Positions 25,717 through 34,481 of a stretch of 48,703 nt of DNA are shown piece after piece (the first letter of the stretch is position 1; every line of letters begins with the position of its first letter). Origin of the DNA: Actinomyces sp. GTDB lineage: Bacteria; Actinomycetota; Actinomycetes; Actinomycetales; Actinomycetaceae. Made by a program: the position numbers and the translations under genes. Under the pieces are notes generated by a model that was given only the letters and a program-made list of their open reading frames with translations, made no database searches and was not told the DNA's origin. The stretch spans positions 1 to 48,703 of the forward strand of contig NZ_JAUMUL010000019.1 in NCBI RefSeq assembly GCF_030530635.1, read 5' to 3'.

Positions 25717-25961
25717 TGAGTGGTTGCTCCGAATATGGACAGAAGGGTCGGGTGGATAGAGTCCACACGTCCCCCGCCGTGCGGGCCGGCCCGGACCGGG
25801 GCCGCACCGCGGTTGGATGCCTCAGACGGTACCCAGGGACGTGCAGGTCGAACCATACCAGCACGTTCCCAATCCGTGACTTGTGGGCGTGTCACAAACT
25901 TGGTCCGCATTTACGTGGAATACCTCACGCCCGCCCGGATAGAACCCTTCGGAGCAGACAA

Positions 25962-28742
25962 TCAGTGGGCGGCGTCACGCCAGGTGGCGCCGCGGCCGAC
26001 GGATACATCCAGCGGCACCGACAACTCGGCCGCCCCACTCATTCGTGTGCGCACCAGCTCCTCGACGGCGGCGGCCTCCCCCGGGGCGATCTCCAGCAGC
26101 AGCTCGTCGTGGATCTGCAGCAGGATGCGCGAGCGCAGGTCGGCTTCCACCAGGGTCTGGGCGACATCGACCATGGCCTGCTTGACGATGTCGGCGGCAC
26201 TTCCCTGGATGGGGGCGTTGAGGGCGGCTCGTTCGGCCATCTCGCGGCGCTGACGGTTGTCACTGTTCAAATCCGGTAGGTAGCGGCGGCGGCCGAACAT
26301 GGTCTGGGTCCACCCGTCGCGGCGCGCCTGCTCCACCACGTCCTCCAGGTATTCGCGCACCCGGCCGAAGCGGGCGAAGTAGGCCTCGCGCAGGGCGGCG
26401 GCCTCGGCTGTTTCCACGCCCAGCCGCCGAGCCAGCCCAAAGGTGGACAGGCCGTAGGCCAGCCCATAGCTCATGGCCTTGACGTGGCTGCGCTGCTGGG
26501 GGGTGACTTCAGCGACATTGATGCCGTGAACCATGGCGGCGACGTAGCGGTGCAGATCCTCACCTGAGCGGAAGGCCTCGATCAGGGCCTCGTCCCCGGA
26601 CAGGTGCGCCATAATGCGCATCTCGATCTGGGAGTAGTCGGCGGTCAGCAGGCACTCGTAACCCGCGCCCACGACAAAGGCCTCGCGGATGCGCATGCCC
26701 TCCTCGGTGCGGGCGGGAATGTTCTGCAAGTTGGGATCGGTGGAGGAGAGGCGGCCCGTGGCGGCGATGGTCTGTTGGAAGGTGGTGTGGATGCGTTCAT
26801 CGGGCCCGATCGCCTTGCGCAGTCCCGCCACGGTCTGCCGCAATTTGATGGCGTCCCGGTGCGCTAGCAGATGCTGCAGGAAGGGATGGCCGGTCGTGAC
26901 ATACAGGGAGGACAGGGCGTCGGCGTCAGTGGTGTAACCAGTCTTGGTGCGGCGCGTCTTGGGCATCTTCAACTCGTCGAACAGCACCTTCTGCAACTGT
27001 TTAGGACTGGACAGATTGAGTTCGTGCCCGGCGGCCGCGAAGGCGCCCTCCGCGGCGTGCGTGACCCGGGCGTCCAGCTCGATCTCGCGAGCCGCCAGGA
27101 CGGCGTCGTCGACGGCGATGCCGGCGTTCTCCATCTCCGTCAGGGTGGCCGTCACCGGCATCTCCAGGTCCGTGAACAGTTCCAGCACGCCGCGGCGGCG
27201 CATCTGCTCAGCCAGAGTGCGGTCCAGGGGCACGAGCACGGCGGCCCGGCGGGCCGCGGCGAGCGCTGCGGACGCGGGGGCGTCGTCGGCCAGGGAGTCC
27301 AGGTCGAAGGCGCTTTGCGGCTGATCGTCGCTCGCGGCGGTGAGCGCCTCCAGGTCTATTCCGAGCCACCGCTGCGCCAACGACCTGACGTCGTAGGAGC
27401 GTTGCTCGGGGCGGCACAGGTAACCGGCGAGCGCCGGGTCCGCCGTCACGCCGTCCAGGTCGATGCCGCGCGCGTGCAGGGCGTGCCAGGAACCCTTGGC
27501 GTCGGCGACGATCTTGGGGCGGTCGGCGTCGGCCAGCAGGGCGGATAGCGCCGCCTCGTCGGCCGGGTCGAGCAGGGACAGGTCCGCGACGAGGGCCGTG
27601 ACGCCGTCGGACAGGGCGATCATGGTCGCATCCCCACGCCCGGGGTGCAAAACGCCGACGACGTCGAGCCCGAGCGGGACATTGGCGCGGCTGCACAGGT
27701 TGGTCTTGAGCCAGGCGGCGAGTCCGCCGGGTCTGATGTCGCGCCCGACCGTGTTGACCACCACTGCCTCCAGTCGCGCCCCTGGCGAGTCGGCATCGGC
27801 GTCGCCGGCCGGGGCCGCACCGTCCGTGAAGGGCAGGACCCGTTCGGAGCGCCGCTGGAGGCTACGGAACTCCAGGGACTCCATGACCCGCGCGAACTCC
27901 TCTCGGTCAGCGCCGGTCAGGCGGAGGTCGTTTTGGGGATCGATCCCTAGATCGAGGTCGGTGAGCAGGTGGTTGAGGCGGCGGTTACGCAGCACGTCGT
28001 CAAGGTGGTCGCGCAGGGATTGGCCGGCCTTGCCCTTGATCTGGTCGGCATGGGCGATGACGCCGTCGAGGCCGTTATACAGGCGGATCCATTTGGCAGC
28101 GGTCTTGGGACCGACCCCGGGCACGCCCGGCAGGTTGTCGGAGGTCTCCCCCACCAGCGCAGCCAGATGCGGGTAACGCTCGGGGGGTACGCCATAGCGG
28201 TCCTCGACCTCGGCCGGAGTCATGCGCCTAAGAGTGGATACGCCCTTGATCGGGTACAAAACGGTGCAGCGCTCGGTCACCGTCTGGAAGGAGTCGCGAT
28301 CCCCGGAGCACACGAGCACCTCCATATCCGCCCGCTGCCCCTGTACGGCAAGGGTGGCGAGGATGTCGTCGGCCTCGTATCCGGGCGAGGTCACGGCGGG
28401 CACACCCATGGCCTTCAGCACCTCCTGCAGGAGTTCGACCTGGCCGGCGAAGGCCGGCGGCGTCTCGTCGCGGGTGCTCTTGTACTCGGCGTACTCGCGA
28501 GTGCGGAAGGTGCCACCGGGCAGATCGAAGGCGACGGCCACGTGCGTGGGTCGCTCCTGCTCGAGCAGGGACAGGAACATGGATACGAAGCCGTACACGG
28601 CGTTGGTGGACTGCCCGGTGGTAGTGGTGAAATTCTCCACCGGCAGCGCGTAGAAGGCGCGAAAGGCCATGGAGTGGCCGTCGATCAGGAGAAGACGACC
28701 GGCAACGTCGTGGTCGGCGGGGCTGGTCTTGGCGGTGCTCAC
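25962..28742 (-). CDS. polA: DNA polymerase I
   Basis: Fills repair gaps and removes Okazaki primers. The 926 residues are in the usual order. Residues 1-310 are the 5'-nuclease (LLIDGHSMAFRAFYAL, GYEADDILATLA, GDRDSFQ, GVPGVGPKTAAKW). A degenerate 3'-5' exonuclease-like domain follows (about 330-540) in which I cannot see the metal-binding DxE pair, as in other actinobacterial Pol I. The polymerase follows with TADYSQIEMRIMAHLS, the O-helix RSHVKAMSYGLAYG and QIHDELLLE. The start is GTG 28742, 17 bases from a divergent thioesterase gene, so the two promoters must overlap. Confidence 0.97.
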   Translation of the reverse strand: MSTAKTSPADHDVAGRLLLIDGHSMAFRAFYALPVENFTTTTGQSTNAVYGFVSMFLSLLEQERPTHVAVAFDLPGGTFRTREYAEYKSTRDETPPAFAGQVELLQEVLKAMGVPAVTSPGYEADDILATLAVQGQRADMEVLVCSGDRDSFQTVTERCTVLYPIKGVSTLRRMTPAEVEDRYGVPPERYPHLAALVGETSDNLPGVPGVGPKTAAKWIRLYNGLDGVIAHADQIKGKAGQSLRDHLDDVLRNRRLNHLLTDLDLGIDPQNDLRLTGADREEFARVMESLEFRSLQRRSERVLPFTDGAAPAGDADADSPGARLEAVVVNTVGRDIRPGGLAAWLKTNLCSRANVPLGLDVVGVLHPGRGDATMIALSDGVTALVADLSLLDPADEAALSALLADADRPKIVADAKGSWHALHARGIDLDGVTADPALAGYLCRPEQRSYDVRSLAQRWLGIDLEALTAASDDQPQSAFDLDSLADDAPASAALAAARRAAVLVPLDRTLAEQMRRRGVLELFTDLEMPVTATLTEMENAGIAVDDAVLAAREIELDARVTHAAEGAFAAAGHELNLSSPKQLQKVLFDELKMPKTRRTKTGYTTDADALSSLYVTTGHPFLQHLLAHRDAIKLRQTVAGLRKAIGPDERIHTTFQQTIAATGRLSSTDPNLQNIPARTEEGMRIREAFVVGAGYECLLTADYSQIEMRIMAHLSGDEALIEAFRSGEDLHRYVAAMVHGINVAEVTPQQRSHVKAMSYGLAYGLSTFGLARRLGVETAEAAALREAYFARFGRVREYLEDVVEQARRDGWTQTMFGRRRYLPDLNSDNRQRREMAERAALNAPIQGSAADIVKQAMVDVAQTLVEADLRSRILLQIHDELLLEIAPGEAAAVEELVRTRMSGAAELSVPLDVSVGRGATWRDAAH

Positions 28743-28759
28743 CGTGACAGCCTAAGGGC

Positions 28760-29284
28760 ATGAGCGAAAAGGACCCCGCATCCCGCAGCGCGGACGTACC
28801 CGTGGCCTTCCCGACCAAGTCCGCCCGCCCCTTCCCGGTGCCACGACCCGCCGGCTCCGCGGTCTCGGCCACCAGCGCCCTGGGCACGTCGGGGCTGGCG
28901 GGCACCGAGGCCGACACGCTCATGGCGACGCTGCACATGGAGCTGCAGGAACGCTCCGCCGAGCGCACCGTGGTGCGCATGCCGGTGGACGGCGCCCGGC
29001 AGATGACGGGGTTGCTACACGGGGGAGCCAGCGCGGCGCTGGTGGAGACGGCGGCGTCGATGGCGGCACGGCAGGGGGCTCCCGCGGGTACGGCGCCGGT
29101 GGGAGCCGAACTTCAGGTCAGCCATCTGCGGCCGGCGCGGCGCGGTTGGGTGACGGCGGTCGCCACGCCCCTGCATCGCGGGCGCCGCACGGCCGTCCAT
29201 CGAGTGGAGGTAAGCGACGAGGATGGGCATGTCATTGCGCACGGCACACTGCGCAGCCTGTATGTCGCCGTAGATGAAGCCTGA
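28760..29284 (+). CDS. Hotdog-fold thioesterase (PaaI-like)
   Basis: A 174-residue protein. The first 45 residues are a low-complexity Ala/Pro/Ser stretch. The rest is a single hotdog domain with the family motif GLLHGGASAALVETAASMAA, where the His-Gly-Gly and the Glu are the usual active-site elements, followed by ELQVSHLRPARRGWVTAVA. Such enzymes hydrolyse aryl- or acyl-CoA esters; the substrate cannot be told from sequence. ATG 28760 is preceded by TAAGGG. In mycobacteria a thioesterase gene also lies close to pdtaR and polA. Confidence 0.85.
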   Translation: MSEKDPASRSADVPVAFPTKSARPFPVPRPAGSAVSATSALGTSGLAGTEADTLMATLHMELQERSAERTVVRMPVDGARQMTGLLHGGASAALVETAASMAARQGAPAGTAPVGAELQVSHLRPARRGWVTAVATPLHRGRRTAVHRVEVSDEDGHVIAHGTLRSLYVAVDEA

Positions 29285-29335
29285 ACCGCGGCTGGGGCAG
29301 GGACAGGGCCTGGCGGCGACGGCGCCGGGTCTAGA

Positions 29336-29947
29336 TCAGGAATCCTTCTTGGCTCCACCGACCTGCTCAATGACGGCGTCGGCAACCTCACGCATGGTCA
29401 GTCGGCGGTTCATGGAGGTCTTCTGCAACCACCGGAACGCCTCGGGTTCGCTCAGCCCCATCCGCTCCATAAGCAGGCCCTTGGCGCGGTCCACGCGCTT
29501 GCGGGTCTCGAAGCGCTCCTGCAGGTCAGAGATCTCCGACTCCAAGGAGCGGATCTCCTCGTGGCGGGACATGGCGACCTCTATGGCGGGGATCAGGTCC
29601 GCCGGGGTGAAGGGCTTCACCACGTAGGCCATGGCGCCAGCAGCGCCGGCGCGCTCAACCAGTTCGGTCTGAGAGAACGCGGTCAGCATGACCACGGCAC
29701 ACCCGTGCGCGTCAATGATGCGCTCAGCCGCGGTGATGCCGTCCAGCACGGGCATCTTGACGTCCATCACACACAGGTCGGGCTCGTGCTCCTCGGCGAG
29801 GCGAATCGCCTCCTCCCCATCAGCGGCCTCGGCGACGACCTCATAGCCGGCATCGGTTAAAGTCTCGACGATGTCCAGGCGGATGAGCGTCTCGTCCTCG
29901 GCGACAAGGACTCTGCGGGTGCGGGAGGAAGTCGACTCGTTGTTCAC
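29336..29947 (-). CDS. pdtaR: ANTAR-domain response regulator, PdtaR-like
   Basis: A receiver domain (residues 12-130) with acidic pair E17/D18, phosphorylated D62 in CVMDVKMPVLDG and the lysine of YVVKPF. A C-terminal ANTAR domain follows (RKRVDRAKGLLMERMGLSEPEAFRWL), which binds paired hexaloop hairpins in mRNA leaders to prevent termination. In mycobacteria PdtaR is phosphorylated by PdtaS in response to nitric oxide and copper. Length, 203 residues, and position near polA fit. No histidine kinase gene is adjacent. ATG 29947. Confidence 0.93.
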   Translation of the reverse strand: MNNESTSSRTRRVLVAEDETLIRLDIVETLTDAGYEVVAEAADGEEAIRLAEEHEPDLCVMDVKMPVLDGITAAERIIDAHGCAVVMLTAFSQTELVERAGAAGAMAYVVKPFTPADLIPAIEVAMSRHEEIRSLESEISDLQERFETRKRVDRAKGLLMERMGLSEPEAFRWLQKTSMNRRLTMREVADAVIEQVGGAKKDS

Positions 29948-30010
29948 GCCCCGATCCTAGTATGATCTCTCCCGTAGCGAGGTCCGCGCGCCGAGCGCAC
30001 TGCCGAGCAC

Positions 30011-30084
30011 GCCTCCGTAGCCCAATTGGCAGAGGCATCCGACTCAAAATCGGAGTGTTGTGGGTTCGAGTCCCACCGGAGGTA
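30011..30084 (+). tRNA. tRNA with anticodon CAA (Leu by anticodon, short variable arm)
   Basis: A 74-base cloverleaf: acceptor GCCTCCG/CGGAGGT (30011-30017, 30077-30083, one G-T pair), discriminator A at 30084. The anticodon stem TCCGA/TCGGA surrounds loop CTCAAAA, so the anticodon is CAA at 30045-30047. The T arm is GTGGG-TTCGAGT-CCCAC. The variable loop is only five bases, GTGTT. Leucine tRNAs normally have a long variable arm, so by structure this is class I although its anticodon says Leu. CCA is not encoded. Confidence 0.85.
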
Positions 30085-30615
30085 CGGATTCGCCCGGAAC
30101 CTCAACGAAAGCGGCTCCGGGCGATGCGTCTGTCCTGCCTACTCCCATCAGAAACGAATCGAGTTCTTCCCCACCGTCGACGACGACGCCCCGCATGGTC
30201 CTGGGGGCTCACGGCCCTGGGCGCTGGAGACCGGGAGAAGGCGCCCTGGGCGAGATGGCCCGGCTCCCGCCCTATGGGCGCGGGGCGGGAGCACTGGACC
30301 AAGACGAGCCCGCGAAGCAGATCGCCCCGCGCCTTGACATCTCCTTGACACTGCCGGCCCCACAGCAAACCTCCTTTCCTCGTCCTGCCGCTGCGCAGGC
30401 GTAGGCATTCTTGGCGGACGACGAACCGACTTCTCGCGACCCGGCAGCTTGACGCGAGTTACCGGCATCACAATCGCGCCGACACCCCTAATGCCAACCG
30501 GTCTCGAGGCGAGACTTGCCTCCCAGTGAAGACTCTTGTACGTTTGCCTTGGGCGATCGTCCAAGGCAAACGTACAAGGCCGTCGCCCATCTACCAACAC
30601 AGTCAGGAGGATCGC
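30085..30615. other. Intergenic region between the CAA tRNA and tetR
   Basis: About 530 bases with no convincing gene. CGCCCGGA (30091-30098) and TCCGGGCG (30116-30123) form a stem with a 17-base loop that may terminate the tRNA transcript. The strong palindrome at 30535-30578 lies at the far end. The open frames here lack start signals or recognisable products. Confidence 0.55.
30535..30578. promoter_or_regulatory. 44-base palindrome, probable TetR operator
   Basis: CTTGTACGTTTGCCTTGG (30535-30552) is followed by an 8-base centre containing CGATCG and then the exact reverse complement CCAAGGCAAACGTACAAG (30561-30578). Only one base pair of the whole 44 is mismatched. It ends 37 bases before the tetR start codon. 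TetR regulators commonly repress themselves from such sites. The length would suit two dimers or a very stable hairpin in the mRNA leader. Confidence 0.75.
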
Positions 30616-31173
30616 GTGCCCGATTCAGCATCGACTCGTCAGGCATTGGTCACCGCCGCACAGGAACTGGTAGTCGAGGGCGGCTGGGAGATGGTGACCA
30701 CCCGTCGTGTGGCCGAGCGCGCCGCAGTCAGCCCCGGACTCGTCCACTACCACGTGGGGAGCATTGAGGCATTACGGCGCACTGCCGCATATGAGGGCGC
30801 ACGAGATCTTCTGGATGGCCCATTCCAAGCGGCAATGGAGGCTCCCGACCTTCGTGAGGGACTGACATCCTTCCTCCTTCAACTCAATGTTGGACCCGCT
30901 CATCCGGGCGCCGCCCTACTGAACGAGGCGCTGATTGCGGCCACACACGACGCCGCACTGCGGCGCGACCTGGCCGCAATGTTCTCCGCCTTCCGCGCCC
31001 GCCTGGCCGAGCGACTACGCGTGCGTACCGACTCAACGACAGCGGACGCCCAGGCCAAGGCACTCGCCTTGGTGGCCGCCGTTGACGGGTTTCTGCTGCA
31101 GCGCGCATTAGATCCTGACCTTGACGCGGAACAGCTCGTCCGGGGCATAGCGCCCCTCCTCGAGCCCCGCTGA
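30616..31173 (+). CDS. TetR-family transcriptional regulator
   Basis: A 185-residue repressor. The N-terminal helix-turn-helix reads TRQALVTAAQELVVEGGWEM, then TTRRVAERAAVSPGLVHYHV (residues 6-48). This is the classic TetR pattern with the recognition-helix YHV ending. The C-terminal half is the all-helical ligand pocket. GTG 30616 is preceded by a strong AGGAGG. The long open frame upstream to 30526 runs through the palindrome and is not coding. The amidinohydrolase gene starts 70 bases downstream and is probably co-transcribed, so its substrate or product may be the inducer (inference). Confidence 0.92.
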   Translation: MPDSASTRQALVTAAQELVVEGGWEMVTTRRVAERAAVSPGLVHYHVGSIEALRRTAAYEGARDLLDGPFQAAMEAPDLREGLTSFLLQLNVGPAHPGAALLNEALIAATHDAALRRDLAAMFSAFRARLAERLRVRTDSTTADAQAKALALVAAVDGFLLQRALDPDLDAEQLVRGIAPLLEPR

Positions 31174-31243
31174 CCCCTGGATTCACCCGGGCCGGCCGAA
31201 CAACATCGAGCCCGCCACACCAATACCAGACCCGAGGAGCAAC

Positions 31244-32128
31244 ATGATCCAAGTGCACAACCCCAGCGACATCGCCCCCTTGAAGGAAGTGGTCGTCGGA
31301 CCGTACAAGCGATTCGGATGGTGGCCACTGGTGCGCGAGACACTCCGCAGTCCGAACCCGAGCTACGCGTTCTACCTCTCCAAGAACACCGTGAGCATCC
31401 CGGATCACGACATTGCCGAGCGCGAGCACGCACAGTTCGTCTCCGTTTTGCGCGAGTCCGGGGTAGTGGTACACACGCTGGGCGTTATCGATGACGTCTC
31501 GGTACAGCTGTACCCGCGCGATATCGCCTTCGCGGTCGATGACGTCCTGTTCCTCGCCCGCTCGGCGGACCCTGTGCGCCGACGCGAGCAGCGGGCACTC
31601 TATCCGCTACTCGCAGAGGTCTCACGCGTGGTCCCCCTGGACGATGGCCACATTGAGGGCGGGGACGTCATAGTCACCGATGATGTCGTGCTCGTAGGAC
31701 TGAGCGAGGCCACCGACCTCAAGGGGGTCGGCTCATTGCGGCAGGCATTCGCCCGGGCGGGTATCGATCGCGAGATCATACCCATCGAGTTCTCACACCG
31801 GGGTGTGGTCCACCTTGACACCAAGCTCACCCTCGTTGGTCCCGGCCTGGGATACATCTACTCACCCGCCCTCACTCCTCGCTCGCGCGAGCGCGTAGCA
31901 CAACACCTCGAGCTGATCGAGGCCACCGAAGCGGAGACGCTCGCACTCATGGTCAACACCTTCGCACTGGCTCCCGATCACATAGTCATCGACGAGCGCG
32001 CTACCCGTCTGGAGCGTGAACTCCGTTCGCGCGGCATCACCCCAGTGCCTTTGAAGTTCAGCGAGGTCACACGCTTCCCGGGAGGCTTCCGCTGCGCGAC
32101 TCTCCCCCTGATCAGGCGCCTCACCTGA
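31244..32128 (+). CDS. Amidinohydrolase of the arginine deiminase/DDAH superfamily
   Basis: A 294-residue guanidino-group-modifying enzyme. Superfamily motifs are in order: YPRDIAF near residue 87, IEGGDV near 138 (acidic pair), VHLDTKLTL near 188 with the catalytic His, and GGFRCATLPL near the C-terminus with the nucleophilic Cys. It hydrolyses arginine, methylarginine or another guanidino compound, releasing citrulline and ammonia or an amine; the exact substrate is not clear. It is shorter than arginine deiminase (about 410 residues) and nearer to dimethylarginine hydrolases. ATG 31244 follows GAGGAG. Context with tetR suggests inducible catabolism. Confidence 0.85.
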   Translation: MIQVHNPSDIAPLKEVVVGPYKRFGWWPLVRETLRSPNPSYAFYLSKNTVSIPDHDIAEREHAQFVSVLRESGVVVHTLGVIDDVSVQLYPRDIAFAVDDVLFLARSADPVRRREQRALYPLLAEVSRVVPLDDGHIEGGDVIVTDDVVLVGLSEATDLKGVGSLRQAFARAGIDREIIPIEFSHRGVVHLDTKLTLVGPGLGYIYSPALTPRSRERVAQHLELIEATEAETLALMVNTFALAPDHIVIDERATRLERELRSRGITPVPLKFSEVTRFPGGFRCATLPLIRRLT

Positions 32129-32204
32129 GCCGCAATCACCCCCGCCTGGGGCCGCCCGGATGAACTGACAGACCGTCATAGGTTCACAAAACGATCACAT
32201 TAAT

Positions 32205-32223
32205 TTAGGGTAGGCAGAACTTA
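32205..32223 (+). promoter_or_regulatory. DtxR/IdeR-like iron box
   Basis: TTAGGGTAGGCAGAACTTA matches the actinobacterial iron-box consensus TTAGGTTAGGCTAACCTAA at 14 of 19 positions, with the first half nearly perfect. It lies 61 bases before the start of the iron-type ABC importer operon and overlaps a possible -10 (TAATTT). Iron-loaded DtxR/IdeR would repress the operon when iron is plentiful. Confidence 0.7.
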
Positions 32224-32284
32224 CTGGACCGGTTGGCGGGACTCTCCCGCATGGGCCGGTCGCCTCGAGTTCTGAAGGAGCCTC

Positions 32285-33442
32285 ATGCACGTGCATCCCT
32301 ACCCACGGCGCACCGTCATCCGGGCGGCCGCCGGAGTCGCCGCGACACTGCCCGCGCTATTCGCCGTCGGCGCCTGTTCCTCACGCTCCGGTCAGGACAT
32401 CCCCGCCGAGCGCGGCGCCACTCTGGCTGAGCCGATCGTCGTCACCGATCAACGCGACAAGACTCACACCTTCACCCGATCGATCGAGTCCATCGTCACC
32501 ACGGTCATCCCCTCCCCCTCGATCCTCACCGCGATCGACCAGGGCTACGACCGCATCTCCGGTGTGAACGAATCCACAGTCAAACGCGACCGCGGCTCCG
32601 TGTTCGAGACGATGTTCCCCGCCGCGGTCTCAAACAACACCGTCGCCAACTCCGACTTCATCCCGAATGTCGAGGAGATCACCCGCATCAACCCCGACGT
32701 CGTAATCCAGTGGGCCGACCAGGGGGACTCCGCCACCTACATAGAACCCATTGAGGCCGCCGGATACCCGGTGATCGGACTGCGCTACGGCACCCAGGAG
32801 TACCTGGAGCAGTGGATCAAGATGTTCGCGACCCTCTTGCAACGCGAGGATCGGGGCGAGCAGATCCTTCAGCGCATGCACCAGACCATCGCCTCGCTGC
32901 AGGAGTTCGCCGCCCAGCAGACCGCCTCGCCAACCGTCCTGTTCCTGCGCTCGGCCGGCGACTCCGGCTACAACGCCGGCATGAGTTCCACCCGCGGTTA
33001 CATGAATACCTGGATGACGTTGTGCGGGGCCACGAATGTCGGCGCGGACGTCGACTACTCGACCTCCAACGCCACCAGCGTGGAGCAACTGCTCGCCTGG
33101 GATCCGGAGATCATCTTCGTCTCCTCCATGACGGCCCTGACGCCGGCGGATCTGTATGCCGACTCCGCTCTGTCGCAGCTGCGGGCCGTCAAGAACCACA
33201 AGGTCTACGCGGTTCCCTCCGGAGGCTTCTGGTGGGATCCGCCCAGCGCCGAATCGCATCTGACCATGATGTGGGCGGCCCAGATCGCCTACCCGGACAC
33301 CGCCGCATTCGACCTGCGCGAGCAGCTGCGGGAGAACTACGAATTCCTCTACGGGTACTCAGTGTCGCAGGATGAGATCGACCAGATCCTGCGCTTCGAT
33401 GCCAACGCCGAGGCGCAGGGCTATGACCAGTTCTCCCGCTGA
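32285..33442 (+). CDS. Iron-siderophore/heme-type ABC transporter substrate-binding lipoprotein
   Basis: A 385-residue class III periplasmic-binding protein. The N-terminus RRTVIRAAAGVAATLPAL has a twin-arginine-like start and a hydrophobic core, then lipobox VGAC with lipidated Cys31. The two-lobed domain begins near residue 58, joined by a long helix around LEQWIKMFATLLQREDRGEQ. Ligand may be a ferric siderophore, heme or cobalamin; the iron box upstream favours iron. ATG 32285 follows AAGGAG. It heads a five-gene rightward operon with permease, ATPase and two pseudo-amidotransferases. Confidence 0.9.
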   Translation: MHVHPYPRRTVIRAAAGVAATLPALFAVGACSSRSGQDIPAERGATLAEPIVVTDQRDKTHTFTRSIESIVTTVIPSPSILTAIDQGYDRISGVNESTVKRDRGSVFETMFPAAVSNNTVANSDFIPNVEEITRINPDVVIQWADQGDSATYIEPIEAAGYPVIGLRYGTQEYLEQWIKMFATLLQREDRGEQILQRMHQTIASLQEFAAQQTASPTVLFLRSAGDSGYNAGMSSTRGYMNTWMTLCGATNVGADVDYSTSNATSVEQLLAWDPEIIFVSSMTALTPADLYADSALSQLRAVKNHKVYAVPSGGFWWDPPSAESHLTMMWAAQIAYPDTAAFDLREQLRENYEFLYGYSVSQDEIDQILRFDANAEAQGYDQFSR

Positions 33443-34481
33443 TCCCCCCACCGGTCGGCGGTACCGGGGAATGCCCTGGGTGACCGTCATCGTGATCGGA
33501 GTGGTTTCGCTGGTGGTGTGCCTGCTAGCGCTGGCGGCGGGCCGATTCAGCATCCCGGTTGTAGAGGTCGCCCGCATGCTGATCGACCGGGTAATCCCGC
33601 TGGAACGCACCTGGTACGCCCAGGAGGCGAGCATCGTATTCGAGGTACGGCTGCCACGAGTAGTCCTGTCCTTCCTGGTCGGTGCCGCCCTGGCGACGGC
33701 GGGTGCCGTACTGCAATCGGTGTTCCGCAACCCGCTGGTGAGCCCCCAGGTCCTTGGCGTATCCGCCGGCGCGTCCTTCGGCGGGGTACTGACCATGGTG
33801 CTGGGACTCGGTTCCTCCTGGCTGGTGGGCGGCGCCTTCCTGTTCGGACTAGGCTCACTGGGCTGCGTAGTGGCATTCAGTCGCATCGTCTCCAGCGCAC
33901 CCCTGCTGATGATCGTACTCGGCGGCGTGGTTGTCAGCGCCCTGTTCAGCGCACTGACCTCGTTACTCACCTATGTCGCCGACCCCTACCGGGATCTGCC
34001 CGCCATTACGTTCTGGCTGCTCGGCTCCCTGGCGACGGCCGGATGGGGCGGTGTGCTCACCGCCCTGCCGCCGATACTGCTGGGCACGCTCACCGTCTTC
34101 CTCCTGCGCTGGCGGCTCAACATCCTGTCTCTGGGCGACGACGACGCCCGCGCCCTGGGCGTGCCGCCCGCCCCCTACCGCAACGCGGCACTGCTGGCCG
34201 TGGCCCTACTGACGGCGGCCGCCATCTCCGTGTCCGGCGTCATCGGCTGGGTGGGCCTGCTCGTACCACATCTGGCCCGTCTACTGGTGGGCGGCGACAA
34301 CCGGGTGCTGCTGCCCGCCTCATTCCTGCTGGGCGGCGGCTACCTCACGGCGGTGGACACCATCGCCCGTTCCATCGCCTCGGTCGAGGTGCCGTTGGGA
34401 ATTCTCACCGCGATCATCGGCGCGCCGTTCTTCGTGGTTCTGCTCGTACGCTTCAGAAGGCGGGTGTGGCTCAGTGACTAA
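33423..34481 (+). CDS. FecCD-family ABC permease
   Basis: A 352-residue membrane protein with about ten helices. Family hallmarks: RLPRVVLSFLVGAALATAGAV, then QSVFRNPLVSPQVLGVSAGASFGGV in the first half and GVIGWVGLLVPHLARLLVGGDNR near the end, the ATPase contact loop. As in other importers of the BtuC/FhuB type it probably works as a homodimer. ATG 33423 overlaps the previous gene by 20 bases; ATG 33471 is an alternative that would leave a 28-base gap and drop 16 hydrophilic residues. Confidence 0.93.
   Translation: MTSSPADPPTGRRYRGMPWVTVIVIGVVSLVVCLLALAAGRFSIPVVEVARMLIDRVIPLERTWYAQEASIVFEVRLPRVVLSFLVGAALATAGAVLQSVFRNPLVSPQVLGVSAGASFGGVLTMVLGLGSSWLVGGAFLFGLGSLGCVVAFSRIVSSAPLLMIVLGGVVVSALFSALTSLLTYVADPYRDLPAITFWLLGSLATAGWGGVLTALPPILLGTLTVFLLRWRLNILSLGDDDARALGVPPAPYRNAALLAVALLTAAAISVSGVIGWVGLLVPHLARLLVGGDNRVLLPASFLLGGGYLTAVDTIARSIASVEVPLGILTAIIGAPFFVVLLVRFRRRVWLSD

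Noticed and set aside
24190..25719. Long plus-strand frame opposite rpsA rich in Leu, Asp and Val
   Set aside because: It mirrors rpsA codons exactly in antisense, has no ribosome-binding site and starts inside the rpsA terminator hairpin.
30060..30404. Open frame starting inside the CAA tRNA
   Set aside because: Its start lies within the tRNA and the product is low-complexity Pro/Ser/Gly without any recognisable segment.
30526..30615. Earlier start for the TetR regulator
   Set aside because: It would translate through the 44-base palindrome, whereas GTG 30616 has a strong AGGAGG and gives a normal TetR N-terminus.
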